From assembly GCA_029207755.1 (NCBI GenBank), contig JARCOQ010000009.1, forward strand, positions 31,022,914 to 31,086,913: a stretch of DNA of 64,000 bases, given 5' to 3'. Both the position numbers and the translations under genes were made by a program. The notes under the pieces were generated by a model that saw nothing but the letters and a program-made list of their open reading frames with translations, did not search any database and was not told the DNA's origin. How positions within the stretch are numbered: the stretch's first letter is position 1; every line of letters begins with the position of its first letter. Of this stretch, positions 23,744-35,976 are shown one piece after another. This DNA comes from Chamaea fasciata (taxonomy: Eukaryota > Chordata > Aves > Passeriformes > Sylviidae).

Positions 23744-24599
23744 ACCTCAGACCTCTCTTGATGTATCAGATGGCTTAAATTCCAGCTTAAAGGAAGGGTT
23801 TTTTTCTCTATTTCTATGCAAGCAGAATGTCAACAGAAGAAATAGCTCTTCTGACACTGTGCAACAATGGTGTAAATCCTGTTGTGTCCTTGGGGCTCTC
23901 TTGGCATCTTGCTGAGAAGAGAGGAGATGTTTCCTGCAGGAGAAGACTTTAACAAGGGGTTTAACAAATGCTTCACGTGTGCATCAATGAAGGCTCTGAA
24001 TGTTCAGGTCATCCAGCGTGGAGCTGGAATATGAAAAATGAGCTTTTATTAAGAAGTAGTTGTACTGGCAGGCATTGTCTTACTGCTTTCCAGAGAACAA
24101 TTATCCATTAAATGAAATTCTAGATCAGGACACCCATATACAGGGTTCTGTGTCTGTGCAGAATAATGAGCTGGAAGTGGCTGTTGGTTTGAAAAGCCTT
24201 TAAGGCTTTTCCAAGAGGGCGTGCCTGACTGGGTAAGGATTGAGCATCTAAAGGCTCTTCATTTATCCATGGAAAGTTTGTGTTCCCACATCTTAGACAA
24301 ACCCCTTTGAGAGCATCAACCTGAATCTCTTTGGCCCTTCAGTTTGGGGAGAATATAAAGGGCAGAAGGCCAGAGAGCATAGAGCATCACATGGGCTTTG
24401 TTTGCTGCTGAGCAGCTTGGCCTCAGACACAGCCTGAGTTCCAGGCTCTCTGCCCACCTGTCTGCCACCACCACAGCCCAAACCCTGCACAGGGGGCACC
24501 TCCAGCACACAAGCACTGCAGTCACTCACACTTCAAGGATCTGGAGTTGCTTCTGGGTTTTTTTTTTATTTCTGTCTGGAATTTCCTGTTGCTCAGAAA
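23744..24599. other. Unique non-coding sequence
   Basis: No gene or repeat recognised. A 9-10 base T run lies just before the next CR1, at about 24559. Confidence 0.55.
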
Positions 24600-24676
24600 C
24601 ATAGAACCATTGAGGTTGGAAAAGACCTCCAATGTCCTCGAGCCCAACTTTTGACTGAGCACGACCTTACTTGTAA
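24600..24676 (-). mobile_element. CR1 LINE fragment, 3' end (second subfamily)
   Basis: CATAGAACCATTGAGGTTGG, AAAAGACCTCCAATGTCCTCG, AGCCCAACTTTTGACTGAGC and ACGACCTTACTTGTAAGG match the reversed 3' end of the subfamily that ends in CCAACCTCAATGATTCTATG. The match fades after about 77 bp. Confidence 0.85.
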
Positions 24677-24844
24677 GGTTTAGGGCTTCACCAGGCCCAG
24701 AGCACAGCGGCCAGAGGCCCTAACTGGGATGAGAAATATGCTGGATTCCCTGTAGAGTTTGAGACAGCTTCAGCCTTCTTGAGGTCAGTGAACGTGGGAG
24801 CAGTGTGGGAGTCATAGTCCCATCCTCTAGGTGGGATCTGGACT

Positions 24845-25116
24845 CCCAGAATGGTTTGGGTTGGGAGGGACCTTAAAGCCCATCCAGTCCCACCCCTGCC
24901 ATGGGCAGGGACACCTTCCACTATCCCAGGCTGTTCCAAGCCCCAGTGTCCAACCTGGCCTTGGACAGTGCCAGGGATCCAGGGGCAGCCACAGCTGCTC
25001 TGGGCACCCTGTGCCAGGGCCTGCCCACCCTGCCAGGGAACAATTCCTTCCTAATACCCAATCTAAACCTTCTCTCTTTGGGTTTGAAGCCATTCCCTCC
25101 CATCCTGTCACTACAG
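24845..25116 (-). mobile_element. CR1 LINE, 5'-truncated, well preserved
   Basis: Reads CCCAGAATGGTTTGGGTTGG, GAGGGACCTTAAAGCCCATCC, GGCAGGGACACCTTCCACTATCC, CTGTGCCAGGGCCTGCCCACC and GGGAACAATTCCTTCC on the plus strand. All expected blocks of the 718-1026 subfamily are present in order. The inner end, with TCTCTTTGGGTTTGAAGCC, differs from sister copies that read CCTCTGGCAGTGGGAAGCC, so it is a distinct variant. It lies 170 bp from another CR1 in the same orientation. Confidence 0.94.
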
Positions 25117-25458
25117 AAAGCAGGCAGAAAAGCCTGTGCATTTTAAGCATCCAAAGATTAAATGGTTGACTGCTTCCCTGCAGGCCAGTGTTATGTCCGT
25201 TGGTGTCCGTGGATAACTTTTTCCCCAGTGTTGGAGATAAGCTGGATGCAGGTGTGGAAGTCTGACAAGTGGGCCCAAGTTATCAACTCAACTTCTCAGC
25301 AGATGGACACAAAATATTCTCAAATTATACATGTGGAGATAATTAGAGCTGCAGTGTTGATGTTGCTGTTTCTCAGTCCATATTTCCTAACCTTAGTGTG
25401 TGCTTGAACTAAGATTAAACAAAATGCGCTTGGTCTCCAGCTCAACCACAAATTTAAC

Positions 25459-25665
25459 TGTCAAAGTTATATTTTCCTAGGGAACACTGTTTCTGTAGCT
25501 TTCAAATCCTTGACTGTTTTCACGTCTTTTGTTAAATTTTTGGGTGTTACCTGCAAGGTTGCAGTGCTCTCCTGGCTGGGATAGCCTGAGTTTTCAAATT
25601 TGCAATTTATATCCAACCATTTTTGAGGATGTATGCCTGGGTATATGTGCTTAGAGAATAAGTTT
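25459..25665 (+). repeat. Unclassified duplicated segment, copy 1
   Basis: This segment starts near TGTCAAAG, passes CTAGGGAACACTGTTTCTGTAG and AAGGTTGCAGTG, and ends GATGTATGCCTGGGTATATG...AAGTTT. It aligns in order with 27044-27366. The last 78 bp match in about 68 positions without a gap. I do not recognise it as CR1 or any other named family. It may be a local duplication or two copies of an unlisted repeat. Confidence 0.8.
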
Positions 25666-27043
25666 ACAGAAACAGGTAAAACAGCTTCTCAGAGCTGTTT
25701 TTGGGATTGCTGCTTTTGTGTTTAGACTGGAATTGTTGCTTTGTTGTGATACCTGTGTAGTTATGTAGGGTTTTAAATTGTAAAGGCAGAAAGACTCAGG
25801 CCAAGAAGGCGCTTTCCTATGCAATGTTTGCCTTATAGCTGAGAGCTCAAAGAGGTTTTGCAGTAGTTTACTGTCTCTGTTTCCCTGTTTTTCCTTCTGT
25901 CTGGAACCTGTGGCCAGGAGAGGTACAGGGACAGTCACAAATACACAAAGCTTTGGGGTTAAAGTCCCTCCCATGGGAATTTTCAGTGCTTTGCTCTCCC
26001 AGGCTCTGCTCCATGAGGAGACAGGTCCAGAGTTTACATTTTACTGAAATAAGTGACCTTTTTTGTGTACAATCAACTTATTTTAAAACCAGGAACTTGA
26101 AAGGTTACGTCGATTTTTAGAGGAGGGTATTGTACTAAGAACAGGGAAAATAGGGGCCAGAAAAAATTGTGAAAATGCCACTTATTTTTGTTGTGGAGAT
26201 AGGTCAGTCAGTGCTGTGGAATCTGCATGTATTTAATGTGCTTTGTGTCTTTAGAGGCAGCTTCAGAAATGCTGAATTTTCATTTTTACATTGGGGCAAG
26301 AACAAAACCGAGATATTTTTCCATGGAAAAGTGTAACAGCTGGGGTCAGAGAGAAGAGAAAGGTGTGCCCAGGCCATGCCCTGTAGCATGAGGCTTTGCA
26401 GCAGCTCTGAAACACCCTCAACAAAAGCAAATGTGTCACCAGCAGAATCCCAGATGTTAGATGGGCCCAGACAAACTCATTTAAAGCCTGGTTCTTAGCA
26501 AGTCCAGGCCAAGTCATGGTGCTACTGCCACGGGGCTAATATGGGAGTGTAATCAGTCTCCAATTCTTGATGATTTCCTGTTGACTTTAGAGTTGATTTC
26601 CTTCTACCTGTGGCCCTGTTAATACTTCCCTCAGTGTGCTGATTGCCAAGGTCACGATTTTTATCAGAAGTCCAGCAGTAATGGGAATTTCATAGCAATT
26701 TTTTTTTGCCATGGAGTGATTTTTTTTTTTTAATTTCTTTATTGCTGTCATCAAGACCAGGTATATTCTGACATCCACTTTAGACCAAGTAAATGACATC
26801 GTTATAATCATCAAAGCTAGTAATGGGCACATAAATTTTTCAGTGAGCAGGCAGTGGAGATGAAATAACATCCTGCAGCTGGGCCAGATTTCTCCTGGTA
26901 TGCAAGGGTTTGGAATGGTATTCACAATCCAAACATGGGATAGGTGGCATTCCCAAACATTCCTATACGTTCTCTAATAGATAATGAAAATTGTTGTGTT
27001 GCATTGAGAATTGGCCTTGCCCTTTCTCCCGAGAGAAACTTCC

Positions 27044-27366
27044 TGCCAAAACCCAATTTTTCTAGGGAATGCTGTATTTGTAGCCTTCTCCTTGGCTTTT
27101 TTCATGTCTCGCCTTTAGATTTGGGGGGGGATTTTTGTTTGCTCTAATAATGTCATTATTATTATTATTATTTACCTGATTGGTTTCTTTAGAGAGTTTC
27201 AATGCAAAAGCAAACAAGGCAATTTTTTCTTTCCATTTAACCAATGTGACCCGCAGAAGTAAGGTTGCAGTGGTCTGGGATAGACTTAAGTTTTCAAATT
27301 TGAAATTTATATTCAAGCATTTTGGAGGATGGATGCCTGGATAGATGTGCTTAGATAATTAGTTTT
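27044..27366 (+). repeat. Unclassified duplicated segment, copy 2
   Basis: This copy aligns with 25459-25665 in the same orientation. Shared blocks include CTAGGGAATGCTGTATTTGTAG, AAGGTTGCAGTGG, AGTTTTCAAATTTGAAATTT and GATGGATGCCTGGATAGATG. It is longer because about 115 bp at 27130-27250, including an ATT run, has no counterpart in copy 1. The start-to-start distance is about 1.6 kb. Confidence 0.8.
27155..27173. repeat. ATT trinucleotide microsatellite
   Basis: About six consecutive ATT units lie inside the extra part of the second duplicated copy. Confidence 0.8.
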
Positions 27367-27435
27367 GGTTGAACTGAATTATAATTAAACAAAGACACAA
27401 ACTTCACAGTCCAGCAAGAACATCACTTTTTTAAA

Positions 27436-27490
27436 CAAAAACAAAAACAAAAACAAAAACAAAAACAAAAAAAAAAAAAAAAAAAAAAAA
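27436..27490. repeat. CAAAAA array running into poly-A
   Basis: Six CAAAAA hexamers are followed directly by 24 A. The structure suggests a poly-A stretch that gained regular C interruptions at one end and then expanded. No retroposed gene is visible upstream of the A run on the plus strand. Confidence 0.9.
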
Positions 27491-28025
27491 GTATTTTGCA
27501 TGGATGCATTTGAGATACTTTAGTTGGGGGTGTTGTTCTGGTGAGTAAACTGACATGACTAAGGAAAAATAAGGAGCAGACTGGGATTTCCAAGGGGGGA
27601 AGGAAACCATGGGTTCTTTAAACAACAGCTGTAGAAGCACCAGGGCATTATAAAATAATGTGGAAATGTGCTGGGTTATCATACTTAAAGGCTGTATTAC
27701 TCTGTAGTGTGCATGGTAAACATCATACACATTTTTTTTTTCATAAAAAAACTCTTTGAAATATGCAGTTCACTTCTTGACAGACCATTTTTCAAGGAAT
27801 ATACCTGGTTTTGTTTGTTCCTAGCAGCTTGTTTACTGTGACATCGTTATTACTTTAATGACAAGGCATTAATTGATCTGCTGTATAATAGCTGGGTCGT
27901 ATTCTGGGCTTTTCCTTTTCTCCACGCTCTGACTTCTCCTACAGCAGATGGACCTTTGTACCTGAGTTGTCTTGTTGGTGACTCTTCTGTGAGTCACCTC
28001 CACTACTTCCCTGCTGTGATTGTTG

Positions 28026-28235
28026 GAATCAGAAAATCATTTGAACAGGACACATAGGGATCATCAAGTTCAATTCCTTTCCCCTCACAGGATGACCTGA
28101 ACCTCAGTGCTGTGTCTGTCATCCTGGAGCTCTGGCAGCCTTCGGGCCATGCCCATTCCCTGGGGAGCCTGTTCAGCACCCCATGACCTACAGGGGAAGA
28201 ACCTTCCCCTAAAATACAGCCTAAATCTTCCCAGG
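28026..28235 (-). mobile_element. CR1 LINE, 5'-truncated, diverged
   Basis: AATCAGAAAATCATTTGAAC, AGGGATCATCAAGTTCAATTCC, CATTCCCTGGGGAGCCTGTTCAG, GGGGAAGAACCTTCCCC and CAGCCTAAATCTTCCC match, in reverse, the 3' part of a CR1 subfamily ending in a GTTGGACTTGATGATCC-like block. It carries more changes than most copies here, so it is probably old. Confidence 0.82.
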
Positions 28236-30014
28236 AAGGGAAGGGAGCTAGTACTTCATAGATTACTCAGCTTTACCTCAGCAGAACAGAGCTGGGAGAA
28301 GCCTTCCCTTTTATGCAGTCTTTTAGTGACACTGCAACATAGGTTAAAATATTTTGGGGTACAGTGTAGGAGTCTCATTGACATTACCTAATTGTTCTTT
28401 GGGCAAGGGTGAAAGTTGGAGATCCACACCTCAGAACACAGTGCTCCTGCTCATCCCTATTCCATGTTCTAGGGCAAAGCAGCGTGATGACATTCAGATG
28501 TGTTAAATGCTGCCTGCTGCCAGGGTGACTTCAGAGCAAAACTGTAGCTGGAAGCTGTTTTGGATGTTTCTCCTCTTTTTACACAAGACATTCTAATAAT
28601 AAACACCCCCATGAACAAGCAGCTCTGGGATTCTGTTAGGCAGTAGGTGAAGGGAGATTTCGAGCCCATGGAAATTGGATTTCCTGACCGTGCAAATGAG
28701 GTAAAATAATATTGCAAAGATGCACTGGGCAGGCCAGAAATGTAAGTTGATAATCAAGTTTCTTTTTCAGTTATGAAGAATTAAATTCGAGAGGAGGGAA
28801 TAATAGAAGGAGTGTGTCCCCAGGAGGAAGAGAGAGTTCTTTAGTAACCACCTACTAGAGAAGCTGAAAGTCTTCTTGTCTTCCATGAATAATGACCTGG
28901 AATGGATAGCTTTAATTCCCTCTTTAAAAAATGCATTGGGAACTTAACCAGTCCTCTTTGTGCCTGGTGGAGCATCTGCAATTCCATGAAATGCCTGTCA
29001 AAAGCTCTGCTCTGTAACCCTCCGAGTTGCTATTGCTCATGTAGCTTCAATTATTGAATGCCCAAAGTTTTTGTCCTTCCCTCAAGACCTGAGCTGCAAA
29101 ATTGCTTTTACAGGGTTTAAATTTTGATTGATTTTTTTTTTTTTTCCCCCAGTTTTGCAGAGCTTTTAGTACTTGAATCAAAATAGCCATGAAAGAAGTG
29201 GAGTAATGTGTCAGGGAGGATTCTTGGTAGTCAGTGGAACATTAGCACCACACATTTCTTTGTCTGGAACAGTGGACCCGAGTATCTTCCAGAGGACTCA
29301 AAATCGCTCCATTTTCCCCCCTTTCCAAGCATGAATCCTTTGTAAAGAAGTGTCAAACATCAGGGTTAGATGTGGAGGCATGTCTGGGAAGAAGCCAGTA
29401 TAATTTTTCCTCTTAAAATCCCAGTTCTGGTCCCCTGTTCTGTAACCTGCTGTCCACATCCCCTTTATTTCCACATTAAGGAATCGCTTCCCAAATTCCA
29501 GCCAGTGACCCTGGGCCCATGGAGCTGCCAGTGTGCGTGTCCTCAAGGCCATAATCAGGTTGGGTGAACCAATTACAGCAAAATGTGATAATTAAAAATC
29601 CAGTAGGACTTTGTTACCTTTCCCCTAAATAGGGCAGGTTTTACACCTCAGGGATTGTTTTAATTAATATTAATTGGTGGTTCTAATTTAACATTCAGAC
29701 TAAGCGCTTCTGACCAGGTAAAAGCTGAACACTGCAAATTTGATCCTCTCTGGTGCCATTTTTTATTACTAAGTTTTAAATAAACAAATGGAGAATAGCA
29801 AGCAAATTGGACATAAACTACTGTTGGAAGCAGATACATTTCAGAAGCTTAAACCTATTCCAGCTTTCCCAGAGATCTTTGTGCCAAACATACTGGGAAA
29901 ATAATTCATTTATTTCCCATAGCGCAAAAAAAAAAAATTACAGACTTTTTTTCATTTTTATTTTAAATCATTTAATTAATTTATATTTTAAAATATATGA
30001 GAGGTTTTCAAAAA
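28236..30014. other. Unique non-coding sequence
   Basis: No gene or repeat recognised apart from a T run at about 29132-29145 and AT-rich sequence at 29925-30000 leading up to the next CR1. Confidence 0.55.
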
Positions 30015-30415
30015 ATCCCAGGATGATTTGGGTTGAAAGGACCTTAAAGGTCATCCAGTGCCACCCCTGCCATGGGCAGGGACACCTTCCATTATCCCAG
30101 GTTGCTCAAAGCCCCAAAGTCCAACCTGGCCTTGGACACTGCCAGGGATCCAGGGGCAGCCACAGCTGCTCTGGGCACCCTGTGCCAGGGCCTGCCCACC
30201 CTCCCAGGGAACAATTCCTTCCCAATCTCCCATCCATCCCTGCCCTCTGGCAGTGGGAAGCCATTCCCTGTGTCCTGGCACTCCAATTCCTGATGCGGGG
30301 TCCCTCTCCCGCTTCCCTGTATCCCTTCAGGCCCTGGAAGGAGCTGTGAGGTCCCCACACAACCTTCTCTTGTCCAGGCTGAGCAGCCCCAGAGCAGTCC
30401 CAGCCTGGCTCCAGA
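30015..30415 (-). mobile_element. CR1 LINE, longest copy of its subfamily here
   Basis: Starts ATCCCAGGATGATTTGGGTTG and contains all blocks of the 718-1026 subfamily, then continues further inward through GCCCTGGAAGGAGCTGTGAGG and ACACAACCTTCTCTTGTCCAGG to CCAGCCTGGCTCCAGAG. The inner 100 bp correspond to sequence upstream of the common part, towards the end of the ORF2 coding region. The open frames on both strands are repeat-derived. Confidence 0.94.
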
Positions 30416-33400
30416 GGATTTTCTCTCATAATTTTCTGGCCCATTTTGATCTGGTTGTGGATCATGCCTTTTGTTAATGTGTGCTGCTAAAGTACCACCT
30501 GCGGGTTAAATTTGTCAGTTATGGGCTTTCCCTTATTGATTATCTCTGTGTTAGTTTATGTTTCTGGGAGACTGACAGATCTGGAAGTTTGTTACTATCC
30601 CTATAAATACATATTCTCTGTTTACAGTTCAGTCTGAGCCTCTGAACCTTTGGTCAGTGTGAACAATCTGTGCCATCTCCCTGCTCAGGCCCTTTCTGCC
30701 CTTTGTCCTCTCCTTCTGTCACCTTGCCCTTCTACTGCCACGTGCATCACCATCCCAGAACGGTCATATTTGGAGATTTTAGCTGAGCTTTGTGATGACT
30801 TTCCTGAGCACCTGTGCACTTCCAGGGTGCTGAGTTGGTGTTTTGGGTTTGGGTGTGGGGGCTTTTTGAGGTGTGGGGCTTGTTGCTGTCAGATTTTCAT
30901 GAGGTTGGGAAACTCATCTCCCAAATTTCCATTTTTCCTCAAAGTCTGTGCTTTGAGAGTGGCAATATAAGAACCTCACAATGAAACAATGTCTCTTGCA
31001 ATTCTGATTGTAAAATATGGGCCCTCACAACCCCTGGGGATTTGAAACAACACCAGGCAAGGAATTTGATCTGTTTGAAGTTTTAATAACCTATTTTTAG
31101 TGCCCAAGAACCATGAATGCTCTTTCTCCAGAGTATAATGGTAGGGGGAGAACAAAAATTATGCTTATACAAAACATTTTGTCTTTTGTCTGCAAAAGGG
31201 GTCAACCTCCATTCCCAAAATTGGTCCAGTTGCTTGAACATCTGCTGAAGTGGACGTTCAGACCGTGGTGAGAGCTGCTGGGTGCTGCCAGGTTTTGAAG
31301 ATTTGATCCCCAGCCGCCTATTGATTAATTCTAATAAATTCTCTTTGGGAAAAGAGGCCATTTCAGCTTAAATGCCCAGTGCACAGCGGGAGCCTGGAGG
31401 TGATGGCAGGAGCTTTCCTCTTCCTGCCTGTGGCTTTCTGTTGTCCCCTGTGTTTTCGCGGAAGCAAAGACACATTGTTCTATAGAAAACATAAAAATCA
31501 GCTTTGCAAATTGCAGAAACCTTTTAATTTCAACAATTAAGCCACGTGGAGCATTCTCTCCAATGTCTCTGTGAATAGCGATGACCCCCATTAAAATGGT
31601 TATTGAGTTCTCCTGAGTTGCACAACCTACATATTCATGGTGAAGCTGCTATAATTAACTCCATTTTTATTGGCTCTGTGGCTTCAGAGGGATTTATGCT
31701 GGACGTGGGGACACACAGCTCCAGGTTGGTGCCTTCCATTCAACTCCTGTAAATCTCAGCCTGGCTCAAAATTGGCCTCTCAGAGCCAAACTTTAAAGGC
31801 AGTTGTGAAGGTGAGCTGAAAGATTAAATAAAGAGCAGCACAGAGCACGACTGCCTTGGGTTTAGGGTAGGTTTTACAAAGCAACAGGAGATTTTGAGGC
31901 TGTCAGAAATATGGAGTTCCGCTAATTTCCATTTCTCTTCAGATCAGGAGGATTTCCATAATTTCCTCAGGAAAATATCTTTCAAAGTCATCCTTAGGGC
32001 TTTTTTATCACTATTTTACCCCCTAACCTAACAGATGTTTTCTAGCAGTTAACTTATATGAGCAGATGACAAGTTTTCTTAAGGTCAAGAGGGAGGAAAA
32101 AAAATCTGTGCCTCAGTCCTGTGGTAAAATTCTTATGGTAATTGAGTGAGAACAGAGGAAACCTTTCTGAAATCTGGAGAGTGGCTGTTTCCTTGATGGA
32201 CATTGCACACAAAGGGGGTTGTCTCCATGAGCTGTGGAAGGAACTGGATTTCACAGTGGCCATACTTCCAACAGTATTTCCAAAATTCAGCTTTTGGTGA
32301 GCAGCTCTCCCAGGGACCAGTGCTCGCTTTCCCCTCCTGTGGCCACCAGCAAATAATCTCACAGAGGAAGGATGATATTCAGTGACTCCTGTTCCTTCAG
32401 GTGTGTGTCTTGGGAGGCTCCAGGAGTCCTTCATCAGGAAATAAGCACCTGGGCTGGGATAAGCCAAGTTTTGTGCCACCCAAACTGTTGGATTTGTAGG
32501 GCTGATCTTCCCAGAGAGCTCTGCAGGCTGCCAGTGTCTTTGGGCAGTTTCTGCCTAACTCACCTGAGTTCTGAGAGTGAATTTTGGAGGAGAGTGAATT
32601 TTAAATACTTAAAAAGTATTTCTGAGCTGGCCCTTTGTGAGGAATTTTGGCTCCATGCTGGTAAAACTATTCCTGAGAGAAGAGCCCTTCACTCACCAGA
32701 GCAAAGCTGTCTCTGGAAGCCTATTTATGAAAACTAAAACATGTATGTGATGATAAAATGAATTTATTCCACATAAGGTAATGTGTATCTGTCTGCAATC
32801 GCATTGGCTCATTGACCCCCACTAGAAAAAGCCAGATTTCACTTATTTCTCCTCATTCCCAACGTTCTTCCTGTCACCATGCTTCCTGTTAACTTGATTA
32901 GAGCTTGACTGGGGTTCTTGCTACAGTCTGGCCAAACAGTTGATAATCATAATTATTTTATTTCTGTTGTTATTTTCAATGGTGAGATATAGAGTTCTGT
33001 GAAGCAAATTCTGAGTAACCAGAGCTCTTTATACGCTCTTACCTCTGAATTTGTCTTTCTTGGGTCAGGCAATTCCTAGAGTGCTGTTCAGTGTAAAAAT
33101 TGTTTGAAACAAAATGTATGAAACAAAATGCTAACCTGAGACCACAAAAAGTGTTTTTCATCCCTCTTGGTACAAGATTGAATTGAAAAGAAAATATCCT
33201 TACATTTATTTTCATTGTCATCATGAAATTGTAATTTGCATTTTCATGAAGTGGTTCATTTCTATTGCAATGAAGTTGTCACTAAGTAGTAGTTGTTCTG
33301 AGAGCTTTTCCTGTGAGTGTGGGCAAGGTTCTAATCCTAGAGGACATTCCTGGGAGAGATTTTTGATAGCACAGGATTTCTCTGTGGAAGGGAGTTTTGT

Positions 33401-34465
33401 ATGTGGAAGAATCCTTCAGACGATTCTGAAAGTCCTCAACACGTTCAGGAAAGGCGTGGCTTAAAGCAAGTCAGCCCTGGAACTGTGGAGTTAGTTCCAG
33501 GAAAGAGTTTGTTCATCCTCTACGAACAAACTCCTACATGTTCACATAGTAGGAGTAAAAGGAGAGACTGGGAGGTGTTCAAGGTAAATGAAAGAAAAAG
33601 AGGAGAGAAAAAAGTTTTTAAGTGTCTCCCACCCCCTCACTGAGAGTAGTCCCACCTACTGGAGTCAGGTATGGAAATTATGGGGGGTTTTGTTTGAATT
33701 TCTTCTGTTCTGAGTCGGTAATAGGTTGGTGCAAAGTAAAATGTCTGTCAGCCTCTCTCTTGGTCACTAAAATGCATAATTCTGTAATTTTCCACACAGT
33801 CCAACAGAAATGGGACTGGAGAAAGTCAGTTCTTATCTCCTGTTTCCCCTATTGAGGCAAGGATGGTGCACAGAGATGTGCATTTACTTTTGCAAATTCA
33901 GCATAACCACAGCTCTTCTTATCCACATTCCTGATTTGCTTGCATGCCTGGTGAATCATGATCTCGGCTACCCTCATTTTTTGGATGAAAAAGTCAGCTG
34001 TAAGATGTTGGCAAGCTTGATTTACCAAAAATGGGGTTTGGCAGAACGACTGGGGGACAGTTGTAGATGGCCATTGATCCTCTAGCCAGTGCCAGGGGTA
34101 AGTTCCAGGGGTAATTCTGGATTTCTCCACTTGTGACTGTTCCTGCCTGTTGGCATTCCAAGGTGAAGCTGCTGGAGCAGCAGCTGCTTGCACTGCTCTT
34201 TGACTCCTGCCAAATGGAGTCTGAGTCCTCAGCCACCTGAGGATGGTGCCACAGGTGACACCTCTCAGACCTTCCTGTGCCCATGGAGAAGGCAGCCGAT
34301 AATAACCAATTTCTTGATTGCTTCCCTAAACCTTTCCAGAAAAGGACTCTCGTGGCAGTGACCTTCAGGTTTGTTTCTCTGTGAAGTGCCTTTATCCTTC
34401 CACATCATTCACACGTAGAACTATCAAGAAGTGTTTTCAATATCACAGAGCACCAGCACACATTG
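30416..34465. other. Long unique non-coding stretch
   Basis: About 4 kb with no recognisable gene. Apart from the mariner-like motif pair at 33719-33894, I see no transposon. Several open frames of 60-140 codons are present, without domain similarity or exon signals that convince me. Confidence 0.5.
33719..33894. mobile_element. Possible mariner-like MITE remnant (very weak)
   Basis: At 33719-33739 the sequence TAATAGGTTGGTGCAAAGTAA closely resembles the terminal inverted repeat known from Hsmar1/MADE1-type mariner elements, including a flanking TA. A partial inverse, TTTACTTTTGCA, lies at 33883-33894, but the expected outer CCAACCTA is not there. The sequence between shows no mariner coding similarity. 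It could be a decayed miniature element or coincidence. Confidence 0.2.
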
Positions 34466-34613
34466 CCCACAGAAGCTGTGGTTGCCCCTGGGTCCCTGGA
34501 AGTGTCCAAAGCCAGGCTAGATATGGTTTGGAACAACCTGGAATAGTGAAAGGTGTCCCTGCCCATGGACCTGAATGGATTTTAAGGTCTCTTCCCACCC
34601 AGACCATTCTGGA
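34466..34613 (+). mobile_element. CR1 LINE, 5'-truncated, diverged
   Basis: GAAGCTGTGGTTGCCCCTGG, GTCCCTGGAAGTGTCC, AATAGTGAAAGGTGTCCCTGCCC and GGATTTTAAGGTCTCTTCCC, ending CAGACCATTCTGGAATTCC, follow the subfamily at 718-1026 with many substitutions. The GGGGTGGCACTGGATGG stretch is shortened. It is probably one of the older copies of this group. Confidence 0.9.
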
Positions 34614-35680
34614 ATTCCGGAATTCCTAATGAGCTGAGACTTCTTGAACCAGTGTTCCAGTGGAAGTAAGGCAGGGGATGGGGGGAGTGTGGGGAGGGGG
34701 AGAAAAAGTAAATCCAAGAAGTTTCAGTGAGTATTGGATCTCTAAAGGAAGATTTGATTTAATGAACTACAAGCAAAGCTCTTCCAGTCATACCATGTGT
34801 ATCAATATCCTCTCCCTACACCCTCCCCAGATCTGACCTTGTTCAGATGATTCCATGAAATATTGAAGCGTAAAGCAAGTTTTACCCTTTTTTATGCTAG
34901 AGATCAGAACCAGGGTAAAAACCTGCCAGGATAAATAACACAAGTATTGTGTTCTATTGATTGTGAGTGCCTTTGCTCCAGCCTGCTGTCCCCTGTCCTT
35001 TAGCAATTTTCCAGGACGGAGAACTAATTCTGCCAAGATCCCCTCACTGAAATGACAATTCCACAGCTTCCTCTGGGGACAGCCAGGAGTGTGATCAGAT
35101 TTGCAATCTGTAAACTCCTATTGATTTGCTTTCTAAAAACTTCCTAAGAAATCCCACCTGGGTGAAGAATTCCTCTGAACTCCATCAGCCTAACAAGTTA
35201 TTCCAAAGAATTATTATCTTTTAAATAGGACTGCAGTAGCGTGTTCTCGAAAGAATATGAAATTAAATTACCTGAGCTGGAGTACAGTTATTACAGGAGG
35301 TTTAGGATGAGGCATTAAAATAGATTATCTGTCTATATTTAGGATATGTACATGTATTAGATAATTAAAAATCATGTACATCTTCCTGGGTTGTTTGGAG
35401 GCCTTTGTTTAATGATTGGAAAGTCAATGGGATTTTAAGGCTTTTATTCCCGTATCAGTTAATACAGATACAGGTTGTATTGGAAAGACATTTAACAACA
35501 AAGAAATGGGTATTGGTCCAAAAAGTGCCATCATTTTTTTTAGGTATTGAGTTCATACATACAAAATTTTATCTACTCCTGGAGAAACATGGTGTTCCTT
35601 AATTCTGGCTCTAAGAGTTGGATGTTGCACTCCACAAACCAAAAGGGCCCTGGCTTCCCTGCAGAGTACAGGAAACTGTT

Positions 35681-35755
35681 GTGTGTTTTTTTTGGGGTTT
35701 TTTTTTTTTTTTGGTTTTGTTTTTTTGGGGGTTTTTTTGTTTATTTGTTTTTTTC
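35681..35755. repeat. T/G-rich low-complexity tract
   Basis: Runs of T up to about 15 long are separated by GGGG, GG and GGGGG. It resembles the tract at 10.8 kb. The Phe/Trp-rich open frames here are a consequence of composition. Confidence 0.85.
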
Positions 35756-35976
35756 TCAGTCTCTCTTAATCTTTTTGTACATCAGAATACCTCAACATTA
35801 AATCCTGCATGTGTGGTTACAATAATCCCAATTTTGTTCAGTAGGCACAGGAATGAAAATGGAATTTAAGATTAGAACTGGGCTTTGCTCATTCTCACTG
35901 AGTGTAAGAAATACATCTTTTCCAAGCCCTGAGCACCATCTTTGCCCAACCCAGAGCATCAACCCCTGTCTCAAAG

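Larger units (their letters stand above)
25117..28025. other. Unique sequence holding a diverged duplicated segment
   Basis: Apart from the duplicated segment (25459-25665 and 27044-27366), an ATT run at 27155-27173 and the CAAAAA array at 27436-27490, I see no gene or known transposon. T runs lie at 26700-26707 and 26721-26731. Confidence 0.5.

Noticed and set aside
24831..25169. Several overlapping open frames of 60-112 codons on both strands, with near-identical peptides also at about 0.8, 19.7, 30.1, 52.0 and 58.3 kb (for example GRDTFHYPRLLQAP)
   Set aside because: They are translations of the CR1 3' region, which is non-coding in this part. Similarity between them reflects copies of the repeat, not a gene family.
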